NCBI GenBank assembly: GCA_012964335.1
Contig: DTUF01000024.1
Span: forward strand, 62,001-126,000
Length of the DNA stretch: 64,000 nt
Origin: Candidatus Poseidoniales archaeon
GTDB taxonomy: Archaea > Thermoplasmatota > Poseidoniia > Poseidoniales > Thalassarchaeaceae
Direction of reading: 5' to 3'
Shown: positions 44,419-57,587 of the stretch, piece after piece
Numbering within the stretch: position 1 is the first letter of the stretch
How the letters are laid out: each line of letters opens with the position of its first letter
The notes under the pieces: generated by a model
The model's database searches: none
The model's input: the letters and a program-made list of their open reading frames with translations, nothing else
What the model was told of the DNA's origin: nothing
Translations under genes and position numbers: made by a program

Positions 44419-45375
44419 TTATTCTTGGTCAGCAAACTGACTCTTGGTTAACATGAGTAATGCCATTCCCAGTAAGATGAGTAATGGTCCAAAGAAGATT
44501 CCACCGCGGCTAAAGAGGCCGAAACCACATATCCACTGGGTTCTGCGATACCTAAGGCCACGACGTGCCTCAAATCCACCAACTATTCCTATTGCTGCTG
44601 AAATCAGTGTGAACACTGCTATTGTAGTTGATAATTGCACTGCTGAGGCAAGATTGCTCGGTTCACGTAAATCTGCTGAGTCTACACCTTCACCCTCAAC
44701 CAATGTGAGTGTTAAATCTGGGATTTCCCCTGGCGAGAGGGTGCGCTCAATAGTAACATATCCATCCATCGTTACCCTGAGTAACATCGCTTCTCTAGCC
44801 ACCCCTGAAATAGTGAAGCGGCCCTCTGAATTAGTCTCAGTACGTCCTTCTGAATTATCATCTGAAAGTCGTATCAACTCAATGTCAACGCCCTCAATAG
44901 CGTCGCCACCCGTGTTGTTTACACTGTCTAGTTCACTCAATACTAAGCCATGGACCTCTGCGTCATCGGTACGAGAAAACATTGAACTTGATACCAAATC
45001 TCTAGGGTCTGCGCTAATTAGTAACGCACCGCTTGCTGCACCAATAACACTGCCAACAATGATTAATAATACTGCAAGATTCATCACCCAGCTTTCATCA
45101 GCACGATTTCTCAAGGCTGCTGGTAATCTTACGACTGCTGGGTCCCCGCCTTCTCTTACATCAAAAAGTGCTTCTTTGCGACGAGCAGCCCTTGCTCTTT
45201 TCATTCTACGGCGGCGCCTTGCTATGCGATCAGAAAGAGTTGTGACATCTTCATCTGCGTCAAAGTCCAATTCAACTTCATCATCAACTTCTAAGACGCC
45301 ACCCTCTACAAGTTCATCGCGAACCCTAGTGCGTAGGGATTTGAGGCGCTCCTCTCGCTCCTCATCATCGCTCAT
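44419..45375 (-). CDS. Membrane protein with an extracytoplasmic CarboxypepD_reg-like domain
   Basis: 318 aa. The first 85 residues are very charged, with an Arg-rich block (IARRRRRMKRARAARR) that should be cytoplasmic. A span near 95-118 leads to a beta-sandwich of the carboxypeptidase regulatory type (ETNSEGRFTISGVAREAML, about 150-225). Two further spans end the protein. No enzyme motif is present. The start overlaps the stop of the glutaminyl cyclotransferase gene by ATGA, so the two are probably co-translated. The role is unknown; an envelope-associated scaffold is one possibility. Confidence 0.7.
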   Translation of the reverse strand: MSDDEEREERLKSLRTRVRDELVEGGVLEVDDEVELDFDADEDVTTLSDRIARRRRRMKRARAARRKEALFDVREGGDPAVVRLPAALRNRADESWVMNLAVLLIIVGSVIGAASGALLISADPRDLVSSSMFSRTDDAEVHGLVLSELDSVNNTGGDAIEGVDIELIRLSDDNSEGRTETNSEGRFTISGVAREAMLLRVTMDGYVTIERTLSPGEIPDLTLTLVEGEGVDSADLREPSNLASAVQLSTTIAVFTLISAAIGIVGGFEARRGLRYRRTQWICGFGLFSRGGIFFGPLLILLGMALLMLTKSQFADQE

Positions 45376-46391
45376 TCTTGTTCACCGTGATACATCGTGG
45401 CCGCAGGGGGATTGTCAACCCCTCGGCTCTTAGTTAGTGAAAAAAAGCCGTTTCCCCACAGGATATAAGTCATCAGAGCAAAAAAGACAGAAATGAAAAT
45501 TAATATGAATTCTTCAGCAGTTGAAGGCAATTTAAATTCAAGCGTTTTACCATCTAAGCCTTCATTTGCCCCATTATTATCGGTGACATTATCATTGTTA
45601 TTATCAGCAATTGGCTGGAAAATCACTTGATGCATAATAGGCCAATTTTTACCGGTTAGCCAAAATGTGTCATTTTCCGAATCATATGCGACGCCATTGA
45701 GAACCCCACCATCTGGTGGTTCAGGGAATAGTGAACTTGCATCTATTGTACCAACAACATTGCCTGATGTCATATTGATTATGAAAATTGATTCCCAATG
45801 CCAAACATTTGCATAAACTAAATCCCCAACGCATTCTAATTCATTTAACCCAGTTAGAGGTGAACCATTGAAAGTGACGGGAACAGTTTCAATTACTGAA
45901 AAATCCTCAGGGTTGCGTATGGTCAAGTCGCTTGTTCCATTGCTCATCACTAAATTACCCCCATCAGAACAAATCCCCCACCCCTCGTCTTCATAGGATA
46001 AATTCCCAACTAGTGACAACGTCTCAATGTCCCATATATGGGCTACACCACTCTTCCAAGTAAGTTGAATTAGAGTATTATTGTGCATTGCTAAACCCTC
46101 ACCGAACTCCTCGCTACTCAGGTTCACTGAGCGTAGAATATCTCCTTGTAAATTAACTTCTCTTAGAGTTGATTGGTCATACAATCCTGTGCTCTCATAG
46201 AGTTTTCCTTGGTGGAAAAGAAAGCCTTGAGTGAAGGCCTCGTCATCATGTATTTCGGTGTTTAAAATCTCAATTTCATATTGAGTTATTGTTGCTGAAT
46301 TTGTGGGCTCAGATGAGGTTAATATTGGAGATAAAATAGCCACAATTATCACTGAGAAAATAGCCCAATTTAGTCCAAAACGATTGGCCAT
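45372..46391 (-). CDS. Glutaminyl-peptide cyclotransferase (plant/bacterial type), membrane-anchored
   Basis: A five-bladed-propeller glutamine cyclotransferase: DEAFTQGFLFHQGKLYESTG, FGEGLAMHNNTLIQLTWKSG, EGWGICSDGGNLVMSNGTS, LNELECVGDLVYANVWHWES and LNGVAYDSENDTFWLTGKNW follow the family order exactly. It converts N-terminal Gln of secreted peptides to pyroglutamate, which protects them from aminopeptidases. A signal peptide and a C-terminal span with a short tail put the propeller outside the cell. A GGAGGT ribosome site lies just before the ATG. It heads an operon with the CarboxypepD_reg protein and perhaps tmk. The divergent neighbour is a secreted metallopeptidase. Confidence 0.88.
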   Translation of the reverse strand: MANRFGLNWAIFSVIIVAILSPILTSSEPTNSATITQYEIEILNTEIHDDEAFTQGFLFHQGKLYESTGLYDQSTLREVNLQGDILRSVNLSSEEFGEGLAMHNNTLIQLTWKSGVAHIWDIETLSLVGNLSYEDEGWGICSDGGNLVMSNGTSDLTIRNPEDFSVIETVPVTFNGSPLTGLNELECVGDLVYANVWHWESIFIINMTSGNVVGTIDASSLFPEPPDGGVLNGVAYDSENDTFWLTGKNWPIMHQVIFQPIADNNNDNVTDNNGANEGLDGKTLEFKLPSTAEEFILIFISVFFALMTYILWGNGFFSLTKSRGVDNPPAATMYHGEQE

Positions 46392-46500
46392 AACAAAACT
46401 ACCTCCTCTAGTCCGTATGAACCATGCTCCATGCGCTATTAAATAGGTCCATAGACAAGCGTCTGAATAGTAGCGTAGCCTCGCTCATGGTGGTCTTGTA

Positions 46501-49500
46501 ATGCAAATTCGAACATCTCTGTTTCTGACGATTCTCATGATAGCCGCAACTTTGGGTCCAGCAATGGCCCCAACAGCTGCAGCAGAGGCTGAAAACAACT
46601 ACGAAGTTGGCGAAATAATTGGTGATATCGAAGATTTTGATGTATCTATACATGGTAAACCATACATTATGGTCGAAGGTAACCAAAGCCTCTATTCTGC
46701 AACTCGTTTGCATAAAATGGCATGGTCAGATGCAGGTTATCCAAACTTATTATTGCCATTTGCACAAGGTAATAATGGAAAATCAACCTCTAAAGCATGT
46801 GTGCCAATGAGTCAAGGTCAAGTATTGACTGTACCGACAAGTGGTGGACAGATTTCAGTAACGGTTGAAAAAACCACACCCACTGCAGCCTTCTTGGTTG
46901 AATCAGGACAAACAGTTTCAAGTTCTGTCTTGAACAATTATGCTTCAACTTGGACTAGTACTATCCATCCAACTGTTACCCAGTACTTTGGTTCAGAACC
47001 TGATGTTGACAATAATTGCCAAATTCAAGTTATCATTTACAATATTGATGGCCCTTGGAATATTGGTGGCTACTTCGCTCCAAGCCTTGCATCACAAAGA
47101 GAAGCAGTCTACGTTGATGTCAACGATCTCAGTTGGGCAGAGACTATTCTTGCTCACGAATTTGAACATTTGCTTCACAATTCCCGAGACCCATTTGAGT
47201 ATGCATGGATTGACGAAGGAAGTGCTGACATGGCCGCATTCCTTTGTTTTGGCGCTACCAGTACAATTATCGGACACGCCAATGAATGGGCGCAAAACTC
47301 CTACACCTCCGTCCGATGGTGGAATCAGTCAACTGGAGACTATGGTGCTGGATTCTTGTTCATGCTCTACCTCGCCTCAAAACTGGGCGGCGGAGCAGCT
47401 ATCCAGAGTTTAGTTGCAGATACTGCAACAGGTGGTGCTGGTATTGTCAATCTCGCAAACAATCCGGTTCCTGGCTCACCCGGTAATATAGGAAATACAA
47501 TATCTTCAATTTTCGCTAATTTCACCGTAGCGACTCTGCTAGATGACTCGCAAAACCCATTCGGATTAGATAATATTGACATGTACCAAAATTGCGGGAA
47601 TTCACAATTCTGTAAGTTACAGATTACTGATTCAAATAGCAATTGGGGTAGTGTTTGGTCTAGTCAGGGCGACCCATTGGAAGGATGGGGAGTTAGGGCG
47701 TACAAGTTCACAGGGGGAACTGGCTCACCACTGAATGTTATGGTACAAGCTTCTGAAATTGGATTTGCGGGGCGTCTTGTTTATCGAGAAATCGCCACAG
47801 GCACTTGGACTTCAGTACCACTTGAATTCAATGGCGGGATGGCTACTGGTTTGGTTTCAGGATTTGGCAATGTATCAGATGATGTCTACGTACTCACTTG
47901 GTATGAAAGTCTAGTAGACGATTGTGATTACGCCATGGCAAACTGCGGTTGGCCAGGTGGTGGAAGCACTCAATATCCAATAGCAACAGTTGATGTTTAT
48001 GCAGCATTGATATCACAACCAGCAACAATTAGACAAGATTTCTTGAGACTACATGACCGTGATGGAGACACCGTAAGCGACACTTTAGAATGGAATCTTG
48101 AGATTAACTCAACCGCTTTTTGGGAAAACCTTGACATCAGAATTGAAGCATTCAACAACAATACACTTCACGACACAATCACAATCCCAGTAGGAGTTGG
48201 GGGGGGTGCGGTTTCAAACCGTTCAGTTTGGTTCACCCCACCTTCGGACGGTGACTGGCAATTATATGCAAGACTGTACGACCAGATTGGAAACCCAATA
48301 CCCAATGGTGCCGTTCTCACCCTACCAACAACAGTTGCTAACATGGCACCCGTAGCTACAGGCAGTTTGTCATCAAACACCTCTCAAACATGGTTGCCAA
48401 TTCAATTTAATGGAGCGGGTTATGACATCTGGGGATTATCAGCAAATAACCAAACCTACAACCATAATTCATCCCCAACAGGATATCTTTGGGACTTTGG
48501 AGATGGTGTCCAATCTTGGCTCCGCACTCCTTCGCGAGCATACACCCAGACTGGTGATTTCAACGCATCACTACAAGTAACTGACATTGGCGGAAAACAA
48601 AGTACTCAACAAAATTGGTCAATGAATATCACTGATACAATTATTCCAATGGTCAAGATTTCGGTTGCTGGACAAGAAATTCTAGGCGGTATGACACTAC
48701 TCACAACCCAACGGGTATTGTTTGAAGCCTACATGACTGATGATAACGTCCCAGATGAATATCTTGACTTCCAATGGGATTGGGGTGATGGCACTAACGA
48801 AGGCGGTATTGGCTATACAGAAGCATCTCATGATTGGTCCAATGGCTCGGCCAACGGTACTAATTACACTCTTAATTTGACTGTTAGTGATGGTACGTTT
48901 ACAGTAAATCAAACATTAACTATTCTCATCCTGAATCGAATACCACGGTTAATTTATGATTTACCAATTGAAGTTGACACTCTTACACCATTCCCTCTAC
49001 CAACTATGTTTACCGATGATGATGGTAGCATTGTATCTTGGCAGTGGTTTTTCCCTGACCCCGTCAATCTTGAGGGTGGGACCGTTACTAAGTTGAGTGC
49101 CTTTGATCAAACTGGTTCAACTGACCAAAATCCAACCCCAGCATGGTTAACCCCTGGGCTAAAGAATGTCACAATCATCGCTACAGATAACTCTGGAAAC
49201 AGTACCATAGCAATTCTCCAAGTCACGGTCAATAATCAGCGACCAGTAGCACTGTTTGACAGGCCAGATGGTGGTGACACCATTACACCATACATGTTTG
49301 TCAGCCATTCGTGGGACCCAGATGGGCAAAATGGGAATATGACAACAATCTGGACTATATCCGAAGACAATACGACCATTACAAATCAGACCTCAATCGT
49401 CCATTTATTCTCAACTCCTGGAACTCATGTTGTTGAATTAGTTGTAATAGATGAGTTAGGTTTGTCCTCACTTCCAAAGGCTTACATTATTGAAATTGAA

Positions 49501-50637
49501 AACCCACTCCCTATTCCACAAGTTAGCATATACGAAGCAAGAGACCCCGCCACCGGAGGCCCGATTGATGCACCTAGTGAAGATGACAGCCAGTTCAATT
49601 GGAGACATACATTCACTGATTCTGGTGATATCTTTGTAGCTCCAGGAATCTGGCTACGTTTCAATTCAAGCGGTAGTAGGGATGGAGATTCACAATTCGA
49701 GGGGATGGATATCCCTATTGATGAAAGTCACCCTAACTGGAACGGCCTAATTGAGTACACATGGGACTTTGGTGATGGCTCTCCATTAGTCAATATCCCA
49801 AATGTTTGGCATGCTTACACAACTCCAGGAGTATACACAATAACGCTCACGCTAAGAGATGGTTTTGGTACAGGAGATGTTAACCAGACTACCAGAAAAG
49901 TGTATGTTGCCAGTGCCCCCGAAATAATGACAACATCTCTATTTGATGTAGCAATTTATACCGGTTATAACGAACTTTCAGGTTTAGCAACTGACCATGA
50001 TGGCTCACTAGGATTCAGTGCTTGGTATGATGATGATGTGTACTTTGACAGTGATGGTAATGGTATTTTGGATGATGACCACGATATCAGCGAATCAATT
50101 GTAGGTGATTTGGCATTACAGTACAGTTGGGATATTGATGACCGTTTTGATGTTGATGCTGATGGTGACAACACCAACGACTGGGTTGAACAAAATAGTC
50201 TTGGAATCATGGTTGTAAATTGGTCAGAACCTGGTGAAATATTCGTGGCACTCAAGGTCTGCAACGGCATTGGTGTCTGTACTGAAAAGGGGTACCCACT
50301 CCGGATTAGAGACCCATCTGAGCAAGATGATTCACTCGCTGATTTCAGCCTCGACTCATTACTTCCAAAAGCTGAGAGTAGTGGTTTGATGTTAGGTGCA
50401 CTGCTTGTTGTCCTACTTCTTCTAGGATGGTTAGTGATGCGCCAACCAACAGAGATTGAAGAAGATGCAGGAGACAGGCAAGAAGCATACGATGTATCTA
50501 CTGTTGAAACAGAAGGAGGAGTCCTAGGTATGGACCACCACGCGCCGCCGCCCAAACCTAAACATCTGACAAGCCGAGATCGGCGTAGCAAGGAATCGGG
50601 TTATGTGCGTCCTGTGACTTCGCGAAGGCGAAGGTGA
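46501..50637 (+). CDS. Secreted HExxH metallopeptidase with PKD domains and C-terminal anchor
   Basis: 1378 aa. A signal peptide (LFLTILMIAATLGPAMA) leads to a catalytic region with AHEFEHLLHN near residue 220 and WIDEGSADMAAF downstream. This is the HExxH plus Glu pattern of zinc gluzincin-like peptidases, reminiscent of the M30/hyicolysin group, though the exact family is uncertain. A beta domain follows, with DRDGDTVSD Ca-binding residues. About five PKD-like repeats come next (YLWDFGDGVQSW, FQWDWGDGTNEG, YTWDFGDGSPLV) and two further Asp-rich loops. A span near residue 1300 and a basic cytoplasmic tail of some 60 residues end it. It would degrade proteins or peptides at the surface. The next gene starts within its stop codon. 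Confidence 0.85.
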   Translation: MQIRTSLFLTILMIAATLGPAMAPTAAAEAENNYEVGEIIGDIEDFDVSIHGKPYIMVEGNQSLYSATRLHKMAWSDAGYPNLLLPFAQGNNGKSTSKACVPMSQGQVLTVPTSGGQISVTVEKTTPTAAFLVESGQTVSSSVLNNYASTWTSTIHPTVTQYFGSEPDVDNNCQIQVIIYNIDGPWNIGGYFAPSLASQREAVYVDVNDLSWAETILAHEFEHLLHNSRDPFEYAWIDEGSADMAAFLCFGATSTIIGHANEWAQNSYTSVRWWNQSTGDYGAGFLFMLYLASKLGGGAAIQSLVADTATGGAGIVNLANNPVPGSPGNIGNTISSIFANFTVATLLDDSQNPFGLDNIDMYQNCGNSQFCKLQITDSNSNWGSVWSSQGDPLEGWGVRAYKFTGGTGSPLNVMVQASEIGFAGRLVYREIATGTWTSVPLEFNGGMATGLVSGFGNVSDDVYVLTWYESLVDDCDYAMANCGWPGGGSTQYPIATVDVYAALISQPATIRQDFLRLHDRDGDTVSDTLEWNLEINSTAFWENLDIRIEAFNNNTLHDTITIPVGVGGGAVSNRSVWFTPPSDGDWQLYARLYDQIGNPIPNGAVLTLPTTVANMAPVATGSLSSNTSQTWLPIQFNGAGYDIWGLSANNQTYNHNSSPTGYLWDFGDGVQSWLRTPSRAYTQTGDFNASLQVTDIGGKQSTQQNWSMNITDTIIPMVKISVAGQEILGGMTLLTTQRVLFEAYMTDDNVPDEYLDFQWDWGDGTNEGGIGYTEASHDWSNGSANGTNYTLNLTVSDGTFTVNQTLTILILNRIPRLIYDLPIEVDTLTPFPLPTMFTDDDGSIVSWQWFFPDPVNLEGGTVTKLSAFDQTGSTDQNPTPAWLTPGLKNVTIIATDNSGNSTIAILQVTVNNQRPVALFDRPDGGDTITPYMFVSHSWDPDGQNGNMTTIWTISEDNTTITNQTSIVHLFSTPGTHVVELVVIDELGLSSLPKAYIIEIENPLPIPQVSIYEARDPATGGPIDAPSEDDSQFNWRHTFTDSGDIFVAPGIWLRFNSSGSRDGDSQFEGMDIPIDESHPNWNGLIEYTWDFGDGSPLVNIPNVWHAYTTPGVYTITLTLRDGFGTGDVNQTTRKVYVASAPEIMTTSLFDVAIYTGYNELSGLATDHDGSLGFSAWYDDDVYFDSDGNGILDDDHDISESIVGDLALQYSWDIDDRFDVDADGDNTNDWVEQNSLGIMVVNWSEPGEIFVALKVCNGIGVCTEKGYPLRIRDPSEQDDSLADFSLDSLLPKAESSGLMLGALLVVLLLLGWLVMRQPTEIEEDAGDRQEAYDVSTVETEGGVLGMDHHAPPPKPKHLTSRDRRSKESGYVRPVTSRRRR

Positions 50638-51638
50638 CCAATGCGATGTGTGTAAGGCGACCTGATTTAGCGAGAAAAAACCTATCTCTGATGTTATTTT
50701 TGCTGATTATCGCGCCAATTTTACTATCATTACCAAGTGCATTTTCTATTACTGGAGTGGAAGCAGCCTCAAACTGTACTTACGATTCACAACAAGCAGC
50801 GAAATGGCATAAAGAAGTCAGTAGTTTCAATCTAACTGGGGCTTCAGATAATATAATCTTTAATGAAAATGATGATGATGGAGGATTTCAAGAAGACTTA
50901 ATGTGGGGTGGTAGTTTTGGTGATAATATTTACAACAATAGTGAATTGGATGCACTGCGAACAGATTTCCACGCTTCTTTTGAGGTGAAAAACGATACTG
51001 CATCTGGGTTACGTCTCAACCTAACTCCTGGTTATCGTTACACATTCTGTGTTGTAACCCATTCTGAAAATTCTAGTAATTACCTTGAGGCTCCAATGGT
51101 TGATTTCTACCTCATCAAGAAATATGACTGGGATTTTTATCGTAATGATTACGAAATGAGAGTATGGGAGGGGCGCGACATGCTCAACATGATACCACCA
51201 GAGTGGAGAGACATATCCGCTTGGATGCCTTACAGAGATGTTCATGCTTATGAGGGTGAAAAGGCAACTGATTTTGCAGTTAGCCTAGACAGTGACGAAG
51301 TTTCTGGTGGGTTCTTTGGGTTTGCAGAAGTAGAAACCCAGTGGATGTACCTAATTGTAGATGGCTGGGACAATATGCGAGATAGTGATACACCTGCTCC
51401 ACATCGTAATTTTTCTGTGGATATCACTATCATGACTGAAGATAGACTTACGCTGCCAAATTTCACTGTCGCCCTGGTTTGTGGTGGATTATTCGTGATG
51501 CTGATTGCTGCTCCAATCATATTGCATTCTAGATATCAACGAGCGGGTGTTGGCTCTGGTAGTGAAGGGGATCAAGGTGTTGACTTGATGCCGATGTTAG
51601 AAACTGAGGCGACCAAACCACCACCTCCAATAAATTGA
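50634..51638 (+). CDS. Secreted, membrane-anchored protein of unknown function
   Basis: 334 aa with a signal peptide (SLMLFLLIIAPILLSLPSAFS), an Asn/Asp-rich extracytoplasmic domain of about 230 residues, one span (VALVCGGLFVMLIAAPIIL) and a short cytoplasmic tail. The domain (GGFQEDLMWGGSFGDNIYNN) vaguely recalls pre-peptidase C-terminal beta-sandwiches, but I cannot assign it. The GTG start overlaps the peptidase stop by 4 nt; an ATG 12 nt later is an alternative. The coupling suggests a partner of the metallopeptidase. Confidence 0.75.
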   Translation: MTNAMCVRRPDLARKNLSLMLFLLIIAPILLSLPSAFSITGVEAASNCTYDSQQAAKWHKEVSSFNLTGASDNIIFNENDDDGGFQEDLMWGGSFGDNIYNNSELDALRTDFHASFEVKNDTASGLRLNLTPGYRYTFCVVTHSENSSNYLEAPMVDFYLIKKYDWDFYRNDYEMRVWEGRDMLNMIPPEWRDISAWMPYRDVHAYEGEKATDFAVSLDSDEVSGGFFGFAEVETQWMYLIVDGWDNMRDSDTPAPHRNFSVDITIMTEDRLTLPNFTVALVCGGLFVMLIAAPIILHSRYQRAGVGSGSEGDQGVDLMPMLETEATKPPPPIN

Positions 51639-51644
51639 AGTAAC

Positions 51645-51666
51645 CTGATTTATTGATAATCATCAG
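51645..51666. terminator. Weak stem-loop between two convergent genes
   Basis: CTGAT and ATCAG flank an AT-rich loop in the 45-nt gap between the stops of the secreted protein gene and aroD. It may serve both strands. Confidence 0.25.
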
Positions 51667-51683
51667 ATTGGAAAGATATGTGA

Positions 51684-52475
51684 TTATTCATCAGAATGCC
51701 CGAGCATTCCCCAAGCAATCATGAGATCACGCACATTAACCAAACCTTTATCCGCGAGTGAAAAACCCCGCTCTAGAGTCGCGAATACCATATTTTGTTC
51801 AAGAAGTGGAGCATGAATCCGAGGCCAATCGCCGCCAATTCCTTGTCCCATTAGCGAATACGAAGTACTAGAATTTCGCAATTTCCAACCAGCCTCAAAG
51901 ATACTAAGAGCATCGTCATGATGCCTAGTATGATAGCAAAGCTTGATGATATCCCCTGCATCACTATTTGCCTCAAGTTTCTCAACTATTTCATCTGATG
52001 AAGGAGTTGACTCCATGTCGTGGTAAGATGCAACCACAGTTGCCCCGGAAGCTTTGGCTGCTTCTAATAGGGATGCGCGTGCTTTAGGCTCCATCCCAAT
52101 TTCAATATCAATCCAAGAAACGCCGCTAATAATTGCTTGTTCTAATACTCCAATTCTGGCTTCTTCGTTATCAGGAAACTCCCCTCCTTCTGTCTTTGAT
52201 CGGCAAGTGAAAAGGACTGGTTTATCAATTCCCTTTTTTAACTGTTTAATCGCCTCATCAATATTAACGTCGCTAATTTCTCTAGCAACATATTCTGTTG
52301 AAGTTTCGTCAACCCCATCGATATTTTGAACGGTAACATTGACTGGTTGAACATACAATTTATCAAAGCGCACTTCAATCAGTTCACCTCCTTCTGCAGT
52401 TGCTTGCTCTGCCTGCTTCAACACCTCTTGTACTGTGTTTCCACCGAGCACAATACATACGAGCGGAAGGGCCAT
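51684..52475 (-). CDS. aroD: 3-dehydroquinate dehydratase, type I
   Basis: The third enzyme of the shikimate pathway, forming 3-dehydroshikimate through a Schiff base. The family N-terminus MALPLVCIVLGGNTVQEVL, the substrate-binding ELIEVRFDKL and LFTCRSKTEGGEF, the catalytic His in ASYHDMES and the Schiff-base Lys in DIIKLCYHTRH are present. It ends with a normal C-terminal helix. The ORF allows an ATG at 52508, but a TATA-like ATATTTT about 16 bp from that codon would put transcription start after it. ATG 52475 also matches the family start, giving 263 aa. No other aro gene is in the window. Confidence 0.88.
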   Translation of the reverse strand: MALPLVCIVLGGNTVQEVLKQAEQATAEGGELIEVRFDKLYVQPVNVTVQNIDGVDETSTEYVAREISDVNIDEAIKQLKKGIDKPVLFTCRSKTEGGEFPDNEEARIGVLEQAIISGVSWIDIEIGMEPKARASLLEAAKASGATVVASYHDMESTPSSDEIVEKLEANSDAGDIIKLCYHTRHHDDALSIFEAGWKLRNSSTSYSLMGQGIGGDWPRIHAPLLEQNMVFATLERGFSLADKGLVNVRDLMIAWGMLGHSDE

Positions 52476-52588
52476 CGTGGCCGCCACTAAAGCCCTCTGT
52501 TTAACCATACTGTCTGAGAAATATTTTGAACCCTGACCTGCGGACCCATTTTTAGTGGAGCAAATGGTTAGAAAATGGGTAAATTCGG

Positions 52589-52641
52589 GGGTTTATGAAT
52601 CGCCAGATTTAGCATATTTCGAAGGTAGGGTTTATGAACCG
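52589..52641 (+). repeat. Pair of 14-bp direct repeats upstream of gyrBA
   Basis: GGGTTTATGAATCG (52589-52602) and GGGTTTATGAACCG (52628-52641) differ at one base and are 39 bp apart, start to start. They lie between aroD and the gyrB TATA box, at a position suited to activator or repressor binding. Confidence 0.5.
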
Positions 52642-52652
52642 AATAGCGGCGG

Positions 52653-57384
<4,732 letters not shown>

Positions 57385-57438
57385 TTCACCATTACTTCCG
57401 TTCTGCTTAAGACGGATTGGTAGGTCGGCAGTCCCGTT

Positions 57439-57521
57439 GCGACGTTCGCATAGCCTGGCCATCGCGCCGGATTGCTAATCCGGTGGGTTTACCCGCGGGA
57501 GTTCGAATCTCCCACGTCGCG
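57439..57521 (+). tRNA. tRNA-Ser (GCT)
   Basis: Acceptor stem GCGACGT/ACGTCGC is perfect. The anticodon arm CCGGA-TTGCTAA-TCCGG has anticodon GCT. A long variable arm (GTGGGTTTACCCGC) marks it as a class II tRNA, and the T-arm is GGGAG TTCGAAT CTCCC. Discriminator G is followed by CCA (57522-57524), which may be encoded. Confidence 0.95.
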
Positions 57522-57587
57522 CCATTAATGTCTGCTCAAAGATAGGTTAGAAATCACCTATTCTCGTTTGGTATAATTGCTAATTGT

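Noticed and set aside
44444-45433. 329-aa plus-strand ORF opposite the CarboxypepD_reg gene
   Set aside because: Ser/Arg-rich antisense frame; the minus-strand gene has clear spans, a beta domain and ATGA coupling.
46408-46713. 101-aa minus-strand ORF over the peptidase start
   Set aside because: It overlaps the signal peptide region of the metallopeptidase and the divergent promoter; no motif.
49965-50591. 208-aa minus-strand ORF opposite the metallopeptidase C-terminus
   Set aside because: Ser-rich shadow frame with no recognisable domain; the sense strand has PKD domains and a membrane anchor.
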